DNA of 64,000 nucleotides, from NCBI GenBank assembly GCA_036873135.1, contig JAPTYO010000023.1:4847834-4911833 (forward strand). Reading direction: 5' to 3'. This DNA comes from Clarkia xantiana subsp. parviflora (Eukaryota; Streptophyta; Magnoliopsida; Myrtales; Onagraceae). This document shows, in pieces, positions 1 through 10,224 of the stretch. The position numbers and the translations under genes were made by a program. Below the pieces are notes generated by a model. The model worked only from the letters and a program-made list of their open reading frames with translations, was not told the origin of the DNA and did not search any database. The first letter of the stretch is position 1; every line of letters starts with the position of its first letter.

Positions 1-464
1 TAGTTACTTCTTTCGAGTTTTTGGTATATGATTGACTATCTTACTCTAACTAGTTAGAGTAAATAGTTAGTACATTAGGTTTGTCAAATATTTATTTTCG
101 ATTATATATATATGATTACAACTTTCATTTCTATGGTACTTATTATATAGATGTTATAATTATCTTTACTAGTATAGCATTAGCATTATAAGTATAACTA
201 ATTAGTGCGCTCTTTTTTAATGAGATCATCACCTCGTTTGCGCTTCAAATTTGAGTTGATATTCAGTCTCGTCACCTCGGTGTGCCTTAGGCATTTAGCA
301 ACATTATATGAACTTGTTTCAGTGTATGTTGGCTTTAAACAAGGTATGGAGAGAAGGCTGAAGTGGTTGATGAATCTAATGATGAAGTTATCCGAAATGT
401 CAAATTGGAGATAGCTGTAGCTAAAAAAAATCCGAAAATGAATGCTTGCAAGTAATAGTGGAAG
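1..464. other. Left flank of the hAT insertion, possible relic exon
   Basis: AT-rich sequence with no complete gene. One short open frame on the plus strand, from about 345 to a stop at 453-455, codes for an acidic and lysine-rich stretch (frame of codons TAT GGA GAG AAG GCT). It could be the end of an exon of the gene whose other relic exon lies at 16145-16377 beyond the hAT element, but nothing here proves that. The motif ATGAATGCTTGCA at 439-451 is repeated on the other side of the hAT element at 15282-15294. No promoter or RNA gene was recognised. Confidence 0.25.
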
Positions 465-809
465 AAATGAATTAGGGGTGAGCAAAATACCCATTTGGAC
501 CCGGAACCGGACCGAAACCGGTCATTTGGGCGGTTCTGGGAAGAGTCAACCGGTTCTGGGACGGTTTTGGTATAAAATGCTAAGAACCGGTAGTTTCGGT
601 TCCGGTTCTGGGATAAATTTTCGGGTACTCAGTTACCCGGAACCGGAACCGGTTGTATATAAATATATGTATATTTATTTATAATAAATATATAAATAAA
701 ACCATTAGTTGCCAAAAAAAAAAAAAAAACCATTTATAATTTAACCTAGAACAGAAGTACGGCATGAGACCTAATTCCCAATTCATTCACTTTAGGGAGT
801 TATAATCCT

Positions 810-2768
810 GTGAAGAAACACGATGAAGGCACTTGTAACTATTGTCAGGCAAAGATAAAATATATTCCGGGTAATGGTACATCAGCTATGTGGAAGCACT
901 TGAAAGAATGTTATAAGTATCCTGATAATGCTGATAAGACACAACAACTTTTATCTGCCACTTTCAAACCAATGAAACCCGGTGAAAAATTTGCTGCTAA
1001 GGAAGTTGGTACATGGAAATTTGATCAAGAACTATGTAGAGAAATACTTATTAGGATGATTATCGTGGATGAGCAGCCTTTTTCAATGGTTGAGAGAATG
1101 TTTTAAGGATTTTGTTTCAACGTTGCAACCTTTATTCAAGCATCTATCACGGTTCACTGTGGCTAGAGATTGTATGAAATTGTATGTTAGGGAGAAGACC
1201 ATTTTGAAGGGGTACTTAAATAGTATAAAGCCAAGAGTTGCATTAACCACTGACATATGGACTTCTGTTCAAAATGAGAGCTACTTGTGTCTTACTGCAC
1301 ATTTTATAGATGATGATTGTAAGTTGCATAAACGCATTCTGAGCTTTGTTGTGATTTCTAGTCATAAGGGCAAATAAATTGGTAAGATGGTTGAGCAATG
1401 CATTCTTGGCTGGGAGATAAAAGATAATGTATCCACAGTTACAGTGGATAATGCATCATCTAACGATACGACTGTTGGTTATTTGAGGAATAAGCTGGGT
1501 AGTCTACTTATTTTAAATGGTGAATATTTTCACGTGAGGTGCGCAGCTCATATATTGAACTTGATTGTGAGGGATGGGTTGAAGGAAGTCGATAAATCAA
1601 TTGAACGCATTCGTAGTGCGGTGAAGTATGTTAGAAGTTCTCCTCTTAGAGCTAAGACATTTCAAGACTGCATAAAAAAGGAAGGAATTACCTTTAAGGG
1701 ATCCGTTTGTCTTGATGTTGCTACTAGATGGAACTCTACATATCTTATGCTTGAAGCTGCACTTAAATTTAGAAAAGCCTTCTTACGGCTTGAAGATGAT
1801 GATGAAGTAGGTTTTGTGAGAGAGCTTGAAGATAAAGTTCCTACCACTGATGATTGGGAGAATGCAAGGATCATGACATTTTTTTTTGAAGAATTTTTAT
1901 GCAGCAACCAAGAGGATTTCAGGAAGTTTGTACGTGACTTCTGATAATTATTTTGATGAAATTGTCAGTATAGTCACAACTTTGAATAGTTGGGGAAAAG
2001 ATTCTAATTACAATCTCAAGTCAAGGGCAGAGAAAATGAGGGAGAAGTTTGACAAGTATTACGGAAAAATAGAGAAGACTAATGTCATGGTTCTGATTGC
2101 TGCCATATTAGATCCTCGACATAAGTTGAGGTACGTTGAATATTGTTGTAGGTTAATTTGCGATGATCATTTGATAGTTGCAAGCATGGTTGCATAAATT
2201 AAAAGTACTTTAGATCGGCTCTATGCATTTTATGAAAAGAAGGTGAGGGATTTAGAGGCTCGTGATGATCATGTTGATGATGATGCGGGATCATGTGATG
2301 ATAGTGATGGTGGTGGTGGTGGTGGTGATGGTGGTGTTCATCTTGTTGACAGCATGGATCCATCTAAGATAAGAGAATGGTTTAATAAGCAGAATGATGT
2401 GGACGTTAATATGGCATCCCTCAATGACTTAGAGAGGTATCTCGAGGAGAAGTGTGAGAAAGATAATAAAAAAGACTTTGATTTGCTGAATTGGTGGAAG
2501 GATAAAAGAACAGTGTATAAGGTGCTTGCTATGATGGCAAGAGACATCCTAGCAATTCCAATATCCACTGTCATCTGAATCTGCATTTAGCACATCGGGT
2601 CGTGTGATTGACCAATTCCGTAGTTCACTGGGTGCGGATCTTGTTGAAGATTTGATTTGTGCTCAAGATTGGCTTAGGAGATCCCCATCGCCTATTACAA
2701 TTGAACAATATATGGAAGATGCAGAAAGATATGAAAAATGTATCAATCACTTATTTACTTTATTTTGA
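810..2768 (+). pseudogene. hAT transposase, BED finger, broken by stops and frameshifts
   Basis: In order, the pieces give: a BED zinc finger (810-890; C-N-Y-C, then W-K-H-L-K-E-C), a linker, the RNase-H-like core with T-T-D-I-W (near 1250) and V-D-N-A-S-S-N-D (near 1445), a conserved H-V-R-C-A-A-H block (near 1535), A-T-R-W-N-S-T (near 1720), and the C-terminal hATC dimerisation domain (about 2400-2750), including S-E-S-A-F-S-T-S-G-R. The pieces lie in different frames: shifts or stops occur near 1095, 1376, 1890, 2195 and 2570, the last inside the hATC signature. A GA/GGT-rich acidic run (2270-2335) is a simple-sequence expansion. The family makes a cut-and-paste transposase related to plant RICESLEEPER-type proteins. 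This copy cannot encode a working enzyme. Confidence 0.9.
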
Positions 2769-3268
2769 TTTCATATAATGTGGAAGTAAATTATTATTTC
2801 TTTGATTGATTTTTTTTTGGTAGATCTATGTAAGAAAGACACTGAGGAGTGAGAATGTTGCTGCATGAAGAAACAAGTTTAAGTATGAGCAAATAGTAAA
2901 CAATGTATATTCTTATATAATCATATCTGTAATGTATTGTTCTTCTTCAGCTTCGACATGAACCTTTGCAGTAGGGTTTTTTTTTGTATTCTTCTTCTTC
3001 GGCCGAGTAAATATATAGGCTACACATTGAAAGAAGAGTTAGTCAACTGAAAGGCTAACTGATGTTGACATCATGGTGCAGCTAGAATAGACAAAACTAG
3101 CAAAAATATTTTTTTATTAGGAGATTTGATTAATGCTTCTCTTTGCAACCAGTATTCTCTTCCAATTAGATCTGCAGGTGTTTTAATTTGGATTATACAT
3201 ATTGAATTAACAGATTTATGCAAGATATTGTCTTGCTTGCATAAGATATTAATAATGCAGATAGATAT
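2769..3268 (+). other. hAT 3' internal region, no gene
   Basis: Non-coding part of the hAT element between its transposase and the Gypsy insertion point. It is T-rich with no recognisable motif. The last five bases (3264-3268, GATAT) are the left copy of the Gypsy target duplication. Confidence 0.7.
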
Positions 3269-4113
3269 TGATGGATAAATGTCCAATTCGGGTTCGTGTT
3301 TACATTTCGGGCCTCGTAAACGTGTCGAAAATTACATCTCGGTTTAAAAACACCTCCCACGGTATCAAAACGGTCCGGAAGCGCCTTTACGCGCGTCCGG
3401 ACCGGACCTCCGGGTTGCGCGGCAATCCGGACCTCGCCGAATTGCCCAAATTCGACGAGGTCCGGATTACCTTACGGGTATCGCGCGACTACCGTATCCG
3501 CGATTACCCTTGCGTATAGAGAAGTCAAGTTCGCACATTACCAATATGGATGACGGTTACCGCATGATCTTGAACCGTCATCAAACCGCTTTAAAACCGG
3601 GTCTGGTCCCAAGAAAGCCTATAAATAGGAGGTCTTGGCCACCCATTTTCACACATTCTCTCATTTGCCCAACTTTGGTATTTTGAGCTCTGACTTCTCT
3701 CTAGAAATTATCTCTCTCTAGAAATTACCTTTCTGCCACTATAGTGACTTAAGCATCGGAGAGGGCTCCGCTAGCACCACCCCCCCCCCTCTCCGTGCTA
3801 GCATTGGTCATTTGTGCAGGATCGGACGCCCGAGTCACAACCTTTCCGAGACACAACCTTGCCGGGTCACAACCTTGCCGGGTCACAACCTTGCCGGGCC
3901 ACAACCTTGCCGGGTCACAACCCTGCCGGGTCACAACCTCGCCGGGTCACAACCGTACCGTGTCACAGCCTTACCAAGTCACAGCCAATCCGAGACACAA
4001 TCCTCACGGGAGCAAGTCTGAACACTCGTCAGTGGCCCAACCTCCGACGGAAGGGTTATAACCCGCACAACCACAGACGCATCCTCACGACCTTGTTCAA
4101 TCCGGACGCAACA
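3269..4113 (+). repeat. 5' LTR of Gypsy element G1
   Basis: 845 bp, TG...CA. It lacks the 27-bp block that the 3' LTR has after about 3418 (a GC-rich near-palindrome, so either a deletion here or a duplication there). The TATA box is at 3620-3628. A C-tract (about 3779-3789) sits between inverted GCTAGCA motifs. From about 3836 to 3990 there are roughly eleven copies of a 16-bp unit related to CACAACCTTGCCGGGT, which give the Pro/Gly/His/Asn-rich false ORFs in several frames. Confidence 0.93.
3620..3628 (+). promoter_or_regulatory. TATA box of the G1 5' LTR
   Basis: TATAAATAG, followed by GGTCTTGGCCACCCATTT. The same arrangement is at 14071-14079 in the 3' LTR and, slightly diverged, at 57122-57130 in the related element G2, so it is conserved between families and is the likely start of the genomic RNA (about 30 bp downstream). 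Confidence 0.75.
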
Positions 4114-4114
4114 T

Positions 4115-4126
4115 TGGCGCCGTCTA
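4115..4126 (+). other. Primer binding site of G1
   Basis: TGGCGCCGTCTA directly after the LTR. The TGGCGCCGT core is the usual primer site of plant Tat-type elements. I cannot assign the tRNA with certainty. Confidence 0.75.
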
Positions 4127-4163
4127 CGTGATTCGAACAACAAGCTACCGTACCGCAGAAATC

Positions 4164-7100
4164 ATGACGAGTGATCACAACGCTCTCACTAAGGTCAATC
4201 CGTCAAAAACCAGGAAGCGCTTTAGACGTCATAAAAGATCCATAATGTCAACCGTGCCAGCAAGCAGTGTGCCTTCCGCACAGCACGGTCCAAAATTTCC
4301 AGGCATCCACGTGATACATGGAGGCTTCGGGGCAGGAGGCGAAACATCATACGGGAGAGAAATATACGCTTCCTTGATGATCCATGAGCCTAGGGGCAGT
4401 CAGCAGGGAAACGCTGTCCTAGAAGATGCCATCGGCTTTTCTTCGGAAGACAAGTCACACATAACATTTCCACATAATGACGCCTTGGTCATAACCATGA
4501 CAATCGACGGCATGGACATCAAGCGCATCTTGGTTGATGGAGGAAGTTCGCCCAACATCATCACGAAAGACGTCATCCTAGCTTTAGGAAGGAAGAAGGA
4601 CGTCAACAAAATGAATTCACCCTTAGTGGGGTTCATGGAAGATGCAAGTTACCCATTGGGGTCCATAACACTGCCAGTTATATTGGGAGAAGGCAACTCA
4701 CGTCTCCAAATTGCAATACCATTTATGGTAGTGCAAAAGCTTGACGCATACAATGGTATCCTAGGATACGCAACCATGAATGCGTGGGGAATGGTTCCAT
4801 CCACAGCTCATCAGAAAATCAAATTCCCAACTGCATCCGGAATCGGTGAAGCCAAAGGAGATCAACTGTTGTCAAAAAATTGCTACAACGTGGCAATCCA
4901 AAATAACGTCAAGCCTGATAACATGCCCATCATTGATGATGACCCAAGAGAAGGCCGTGCCCGACCGGCCCCAGTTGAGGAGTTAAAACAGATAAAGATC
5001 GAAGAGCCAGACAGAATGGTCCAAATCGGAGCATCCCTGTCAGAAGATGAAGTGATAGAGATCACAGCACTCCTCAAAGAGTATAAAGAGCTATTCGCAT
5101 GGTCACCAAGCGATATGCCCGGAATCAGTGCAGAAGTCATTTCCCATAAGTTAAACATCAAGTCAGGAACTCGAGCAATAGCCCAGAAACTTCGACCCCT
5201 CGGGGGCAACAAGAAACTGGCAATCAGAGAAGAGGTGGGAAAACTGCTTGATGCAGGATTCATCGAAGAGTCACGATACCAAACATGGGTCGCTAACCCG
5301 GTGTTGGTTCCTAAGTCAAGTGGGAAGTTAAGAATGTGCATCGATTACAGAGATCTCAACAACGCATGCCCAAAGGATTCATATCCTCTCCCAAGAATCG
5401 ACCAACTAGTCGATGCCACTGCCGGCCATGAATTAATGTCCGTAATGGATGCATACTCAGGGTACAACCAAATCCCGATGTTCAAGGATGATGCGCCGCA
5501 TACTGCATTCTATGCAGACAACGAAATATACAACTACACGGTGATGCCATTCGGCCTAATCAATGCAGGAGCGACATACCAGCGAATGGTCAATACCATC
5601 TTTGGCGATCTAATCGGAACCAAAATGGAGGCATACGTGGACGACATGGTCGTGAAGTCAACCAAAAGGCGCAATCATGTTGATGACTTGCGGGCAATCT
5701 TCAAAAGAATGCGCGAATATCAAGTCCGCCTAAATCCAACAAAATGCGCTTTCGGCGTACAATCAGGAAAAATCCTTGGATTCATGGTGAGCCAGAGGGG
5801 GATAGAAGCTAACCCAGAGAAAGTGAAGGCGATTGAAGAAATGGTGTCCCCAAGGAGACATAAGGAAGTCCAGCAACTAAATGGCCGCCTAGCTTCTTTA
5901 AACAGGTTCCTTGCCAGAATAGGCGACAAGGCACTCCCGTTCTTTGAAGTCTTGCGTGCAAACAAGAAGTTCGAATGGACACCAGCGTGTGAAGAGGCCT
6001 TCCAGCAACTAAAACAACACTTGCGCACGTTGCCGGCATTGGCAAAACCAATACCAGGAGAGCCACTCTTCCTATACATATCAGTGAGCAACACGGCTGT
6101 CAGCTCAGTCCTTGTCAAACTAAAGGGAACTACCCAGCTCCCAGTCTACTACGTGAGCAAGATACTTGCAAAGTACGAGATAAACTACATGCCAATCGAA
6201 AAATACCTGTACGCGCTAATAATAGCAGCAAGAAAGCTGAGGCCATACTTCCACGCACACGAAGTAACAGTCTTAACAGACCAACCCCTGAAGCACATCC
6301 TGTCAAAGCCAAATATGTCAGGAAAGCTAACAAAGTGGTCGGTAGAGCTAAGTGAATTCCGCATTCACTTTGCCCCTCGAACGGCAATCAAGGGGCAAGC
6401 GTTGGCAGATTTCATTGCAGAATTCACCGGGATAACTCCCGACCCAGATCCCCAAGTTGGACCTCGACAAATTGAAGAACATACCGAAGTATGGCAAATG
6501 TACACCGACGGATCTTCAAATGTAGGGGGATCAGGTGCTGGATTCCTCCTAATACCTCCCGATGGATCTAATCCGTTGAAGTACGCTCTAAACTTAACAT
6601 TTAGAGCGACAAACAACGAGGCGGAGTACGAAGCATTGATAACTGGCTTAAGAATTGCAAAAGGTGTTGGAGTTAAACATCTACGAGTGAAATGCGATTC
6701 ACAATTAGTCGTCAATCAAGTTAAAGGCGAATACGCGGCAAAGTCAGAAAATATGCAAAAGTACTTGGGGCAAGCAAAAGACCTCATCACAAGCTTCGAT
6801 ACCTTCGACATCAGCGCAGTGCCTAGAGAAGAAAATCAAGAAGCTGACGCCTTGAGCAAATTCGCACAAGGCAATGAACAAGGCAAAGAAACACATTTCG
6901 TGGAAAACAGAATCTTGTCAATAATTGACAAATTCGAAGTCTTGTGCATCGATCCAGAACCAGATTGGAGGACCCCAATATTGGCATACCTCAAAGACCA
7001 CAAGCTCCCCGAAGACAAAGTCCAAGCCCAAAAAATACAGAGACAAGCTGTCAATTACGCGTTGATAGATGATGAGCTTTACAAGAAAGGGTTTTCAACC

Positions 7101-8198
7101 CCATACCTAAGGTGCATCACCTTCAGGGAGGGACAAAAAGTGTTAGAAGATTTACATAAAGGCCAAGCAGCCTGCCATGAAGGGGCGAGATCTTTAATAC
7201 GCAAAACGTTGAGCTTGGGATACTATTGGCCAACAATGAAGAACCAAGCTACACACTTGGTCACGGAATGCGAATCATGCCAACTTTATTCAAGAAGCAT
7301 CACGGCACCAGCCGCCGAGCTAAGCCCAATTGCAAGCTCATGGCCATTCGCACAGTGGGGGATCGATCTGGTGGGTCCACTTCCAAAGTCAAAAGGCCAA
7401 ACCAAGTACATTGTCGTTGCAATCGATTACTTTTCAAAGTGGATCGAAGCAAAGGCATTGGCACAAACAACCGATGCACAAATAATGGATTTCATTCGAA
7501 ATCACATCATCGCTCGATACAGAGTTCCGAAGGTCCTAATCAGCGACAACGGACCACAATTCAAGAGCTCAAGGCTTCAAACATTTTGCGAAAGACTCAA
7601 CATTAACCACCGTTTCGCCTCAGTCCGCCATGCTCAAACCAACGGACAAGTCGAAGCCGCCAACAAGACCGTCCTAGACGGTCTCAAGAAAAGAGTGCAC
7701 GCATTAAGAGGAGGATGGGCAGAAGAACTTAGCAGTGTTCTGTGGGCACTTCGAACAACTCCAAAGGAGTCAACTGGAGAAACACCATTCAGCCTGGTGT
7801 ATGGAACGGAAGCAGTCGCTCCCATCGAAATTGCTGTCTCATCCTATCGCACAACCCATTTCAACACACAAGCCAACGAAGTAGACATGCGTCTAGACTT
7901 AGACTTGGCCGAAGAAAAAAGGCGTAACTCCGAACACAATCAGGCACGCATGCGTTTGATCACCGCAAGATATTACAACAAGAAGGTGAAAGAAAGGCAA
8001 TTCCATGTTGGAGAAATGGTGTGGAGAAGGAATGAATTCTCACATCTCGATCAAATCAACAAGATGTCTCCAAAATGGGAAGGCCCTTACAAGGTCGTAT
8101 CCATCCCATACATCAACGCATATCGCCTTGAAGATGCAGATGGCAATGTCTCTACAAATACATTTAGTGGAGGACATTTGAAGAAATTCCACGGATAA
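4164..8198 (+). CDS. Tat-type Gypsy pol polyprotein with a gag stub (uninterrupted)
   Basis: 1344 residues from the first in-frame ATG (4164); the frame is open from 4128 but starts there with GTG. Residues about 1-55 are basic (K-T-R-K-R-F-R-R-H-K) and look like the start of a gag protein. The sequence then enters the protease region (I-H-V-I-H-G-G; active-site motif V-D-G-G-S-S with Asp near residue 125). RT has Y-V-D-D (Asp-493/494). RNase H follows, then an archaeal-type RNase H with the four acidic positions (T-D-G-S-S, N-N-E-A-E-Y, C-D-S-Q, E-A-D-A-L). Integrase has an H-H-C-C finger (C-E-S-C), D in W-G-I-D-L-V-G-P, D in S-D-N-G-P, and E in N-G-Q-V-E-A. The C-terminus ends G-G-H-L-K-K-F-H. 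No stop or frameshift is seen. What is missing is almost all of gag (capsid and CCHC knuckle), so this copy could supply pol but not particles. Confidence 0.93.
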   Translation: MTSDHNALTKVNPSKTRKRFRRHKRSIMSTVPASSVPSAQHGPKFPGIHVIHGGFGAGGETSYGREIYASLMIHEPRGSQQGNAVLEDAIGFSSEDKSHITFPHNDALVITMTIDGMDIKRILVDGGSSPNIITKDVILALGRKKDVNKMNSPLVGFMEDASYPLGSITLPVILGEGNSRLQIAIPFMVVQKLDAYNGILGYATMNAWGMVPSTAHQKIKFPTASGIGEAKGDQLLSKNCYNVAIQNNVKPDNMPIIDDDPREGRARPAPVEELKQIKIEEPDRMVQIGASLSEDEVIEITALLKEYKELFAWSPSDMPGISAEVISHKLNIKSGTRAIAQKLRPLGGNKKLAIREEVGKLLDAGFIEESRYQTWVANPVLVPKSSGKLRMCIDYRDLNNACPKDSYPLPRIDQLVDATAGHELMSVMDAYSGYNQIPMFKDDAPHTAFYADNEIYNYTVMPFGLINAGATYQRMVNTIFGDLIGTKMEAYVDDMVVKSTKRRNHVDDLRAIFKRMREYQVRLNPTKCAFGVQSGKILGFMVSQRGIEANPEKVKAIEEMVSPRRHKEVQQLNGRLASLNRFLARIGDKALPFFEVLRANKKFEWTPACEEAFQQLKQHLRTLPALAKPIPGEPLFLYISVSNTAVSSVLVKLKGTTQLPVYYVSKILAKYEINYMPIEKYLYALIIAARKLRPYFHAHEVTVLTDQPLKHILSKPNMSGKLTKWSVELSEFRIHFAPRTAIKGQALADFIAEFTGITPDPDPQVGPRQIEEHTEVWQMYTDGSSNVGGSGAGFLLIPPDGSNPLKYALNLTFRATNNEAEYEALITGLRIAKGVGVKHLRVKCDSQLVVNQVKGEYAAKSENMQKYLGQAKDLITSFDTFDISAVPREENQEADALSKFAQGNEQGKETHFVENRILSIIDKFEVLCIDPEPDWRTPILAYLKDHKLPEDKVQAQKIQRQAVNYALIDDELYKKGFSTPYLRCITFREGQKVLEDLHKGQAACHEGARSLIRKTLSLGYYWPTMKNQATHLVTECESCQLYSRSITAPAAELSPIASSWPFAQWGIDLVGPLPKSKGQTKYIVVAIDYFSKWIEAKALAQTTDAQIMDFIRNHIIARYRVPKVLISDNGPQFKSSRLQTFCERLNINHRFASVRHAQTNGQVEAANKTVLDGLKKRVHALRGGWAEELSSVLWALRTTPKESTGETPFSLVYGTEAVAPIEIAVSSYRTTHFNTQANEVDMRLDLDLAEEKRRNSEHNQARMRLITARYYNKKVKERQFHVGEMVWRRNEFSHLDQINKMSPKWEGPYKVVSIPYINAYRLEDADGNVSTNTFSGGHLKKFHG

Positions 8199-8799
8199 AA
8201 GGATAATCTTCTATCACAAAAGGAGCTGTTGTATCAAGCCCTTTTGCTCTTATTTCCATAATGCATCTACTCTTTTTAAAGACCACTCCCTTATATAAAG
8301 TGGCATCTCTGTAATAATCTCACAAACCTAATGAAGTCGTTCTATCTTCGTAGGAACACGACTACTTTATGTACGTTACTTGGAAACAAAACAAAGTAAC
8401 TACAACAACTATTATCTACACCAACAAGGAGTTTATTTCTCCTAAATTGGAATCTATCTCAAGAAGGTGTCGGCAACACAAAGCAATGACGCTATCCCCA
8501 CAACCAACTTATATGACGCAAGAACAACTTGCGGAATACCTACAAAAAAGGAACTTATAGCAATTCTCTGCTCAAGGTGACGACTATTCAGGAAGCTGTC
8601 ATCTACAAGCAATATCTTGGATTAACACCAAGACCTACTATCAAAACGACGACTATTCACAAGCGTCAACCACAAGCAATATCTTGGATTAACACCAAGG
8701 CCTACCATCAAAATAGCATGTCAAGGATAGAGACAAATCCTCACGTTCATAGCCATTCCCTGGAATCAGAACAGGATGGGCAAATACGATAACGGGCTA
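8199..8799 (+). other. G1 region after pol, no gene
   Basis: Untranslated region of the retrotransposon. It contains a short imperfect duplication (AAGCAATATCTTGGATTAAC near 8608 and near 8671). No protein domain is seen. Confidence 0.6.
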
Positions 8800-9420
8800 A
8801 TCACCCTGCATAACGGATGTCCTCTGTTTAGACGACCATCCCATGATACGAATTCCTTTTATGGGTTCACTCTGCATAACGGATGTCCTCTGTCTAGACG
8901 ACAATCCCATGATACGAATTCCTTTTACGGGTTCACTCTGCATAACGAATGTCCTCTGTTTAGACGACAATCCCATGATACGAATTCCTTTTACGGGTTC
9001 ACTCTGCATAACGAATGTCCTCTGTTTAGACGACAATCCCATGATACGAATTCCTCTTATGGATTCACTTTGCGTAACGGATGTCCTCTGTCTAGACGGC
9101 AATCCCATGATACGAATTCCTCTTATGGGTTCACTTTGCGTAACGGATGTCCTCTGTCTAGACGACAATCCCATGGTACGAATTCCTTTTATGGGTTCAC
9201 TCTTTATAACGGATGTCCTCTGTTTAGACGACAATCCCATGGTACGATTATGGGTTCACTCTTTATAACGGATGTCCTCTGTTTAGACGACAATCCCATG
9301 GTACGAATTCCTTTTATGGGTTCACTCTGCATAACGGATGTCCTCTGTTTAGACGACAATCCCATGTTACGAATTCCTGGTATGGGTGCACCCTTTATAG
9401 CGGAAGTCCTCTTACTAGAC
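8800..9420 (+). repeat. Tandem array of about 66-bp units in G1
   Basis: About nine units, each with GAATTC, GGGTTCACTCTGCATAAC, GGATGTCCTCTG and a CCCAT-type end. The period of 66 is divisible by three, which explains long open frames on both strands; I do not regard these as genes. One unit near 9241 is shortened and the last (9370-9425) is diverged. Confidence 0.9.
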
Positions 9421-10224
9421 GACAATGCCGTACTACAGACTTTCAAAGCCGTGATGCGGGATTCCTGGACGCAGAAAACATGCATCACAATTCATACTCT
9501 CAAAAGTGCTACATGGTCCCTGGACGCAGGAATCATGTATCACAAGTATTTTTGCCAAATATTTTGTCAAACACTTTATAAAATATTTTATGTACCAAAC
9601 ACCTTACCAAACATTTTATCAAACATAAATTTCAAGGTTCGAAAAACACTTTTTCAAAAACCCAAAAGTTTTTACGTATGCTTCCCCAACGCGGGTTGAT
9701 ACACGCTGGCAGGTGCGCACCCTGTTTAAAACTCATAAAATTTACAAGTAGAGTCTTGTACAACGTCGCCTTAGAGTGGAACTAAGAGACGGTATAAACT
9801 AGTATCTTGCTCAAGCAAAGATGACACATTGCAAACATACTACTTGTTAAGTCGCTATACGCGAGTCACTTGACAAGTTTCAACTGATATAGTGTCAAGC
9901 TATGCAGGAAGACGTACAACATGCACAACGCATCGTACAAACAACCTTGAATCAAAAGTGGCTATCAGTCACGATTGCGGGGACTACGTTTACACTACTA
10001 GTCATCCACGTTCAGTAAACACAGTAAGCGATAACGGTATGAAATATTACTAACAAGTTATCATGCAAACTACTGTGTATAAAACAGGTTCATACGACGT
10101 AGTTCAAAGCGAACAAGTCACAAGCAACAGTCAAACAACAACTCCAACAAGTTTCTAAACATAGAAGCCAGGAGACAAGCGAACTCATAAACGAGTCCAA
10201 CATGCTCAATGCAAAACGAGCAGT
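9421..10224 (+). other. G1 3' non-coding region between array and antisense ORF
   Basis: No domain or long frame that I can support on either strand. It would be the 3' untranslated part of the antisense transcript described at 10225-11565. Confidence 0.5.

Noticed and set aside
3795..4131. Repeat ORFs rich in Pro, Gly, His and Asn in the G1 LTRs
   Set aside because: They come from the 16-bp LTR repeat and are seen in several frames and in both LTRs.
8776..9699. Long ORFs on both strands across the 66-bp array
   Set aside because: The period is a multiple of three, so any frame free of stops in one unit stays open in all. Repeated peptides with no domain; not a gene.
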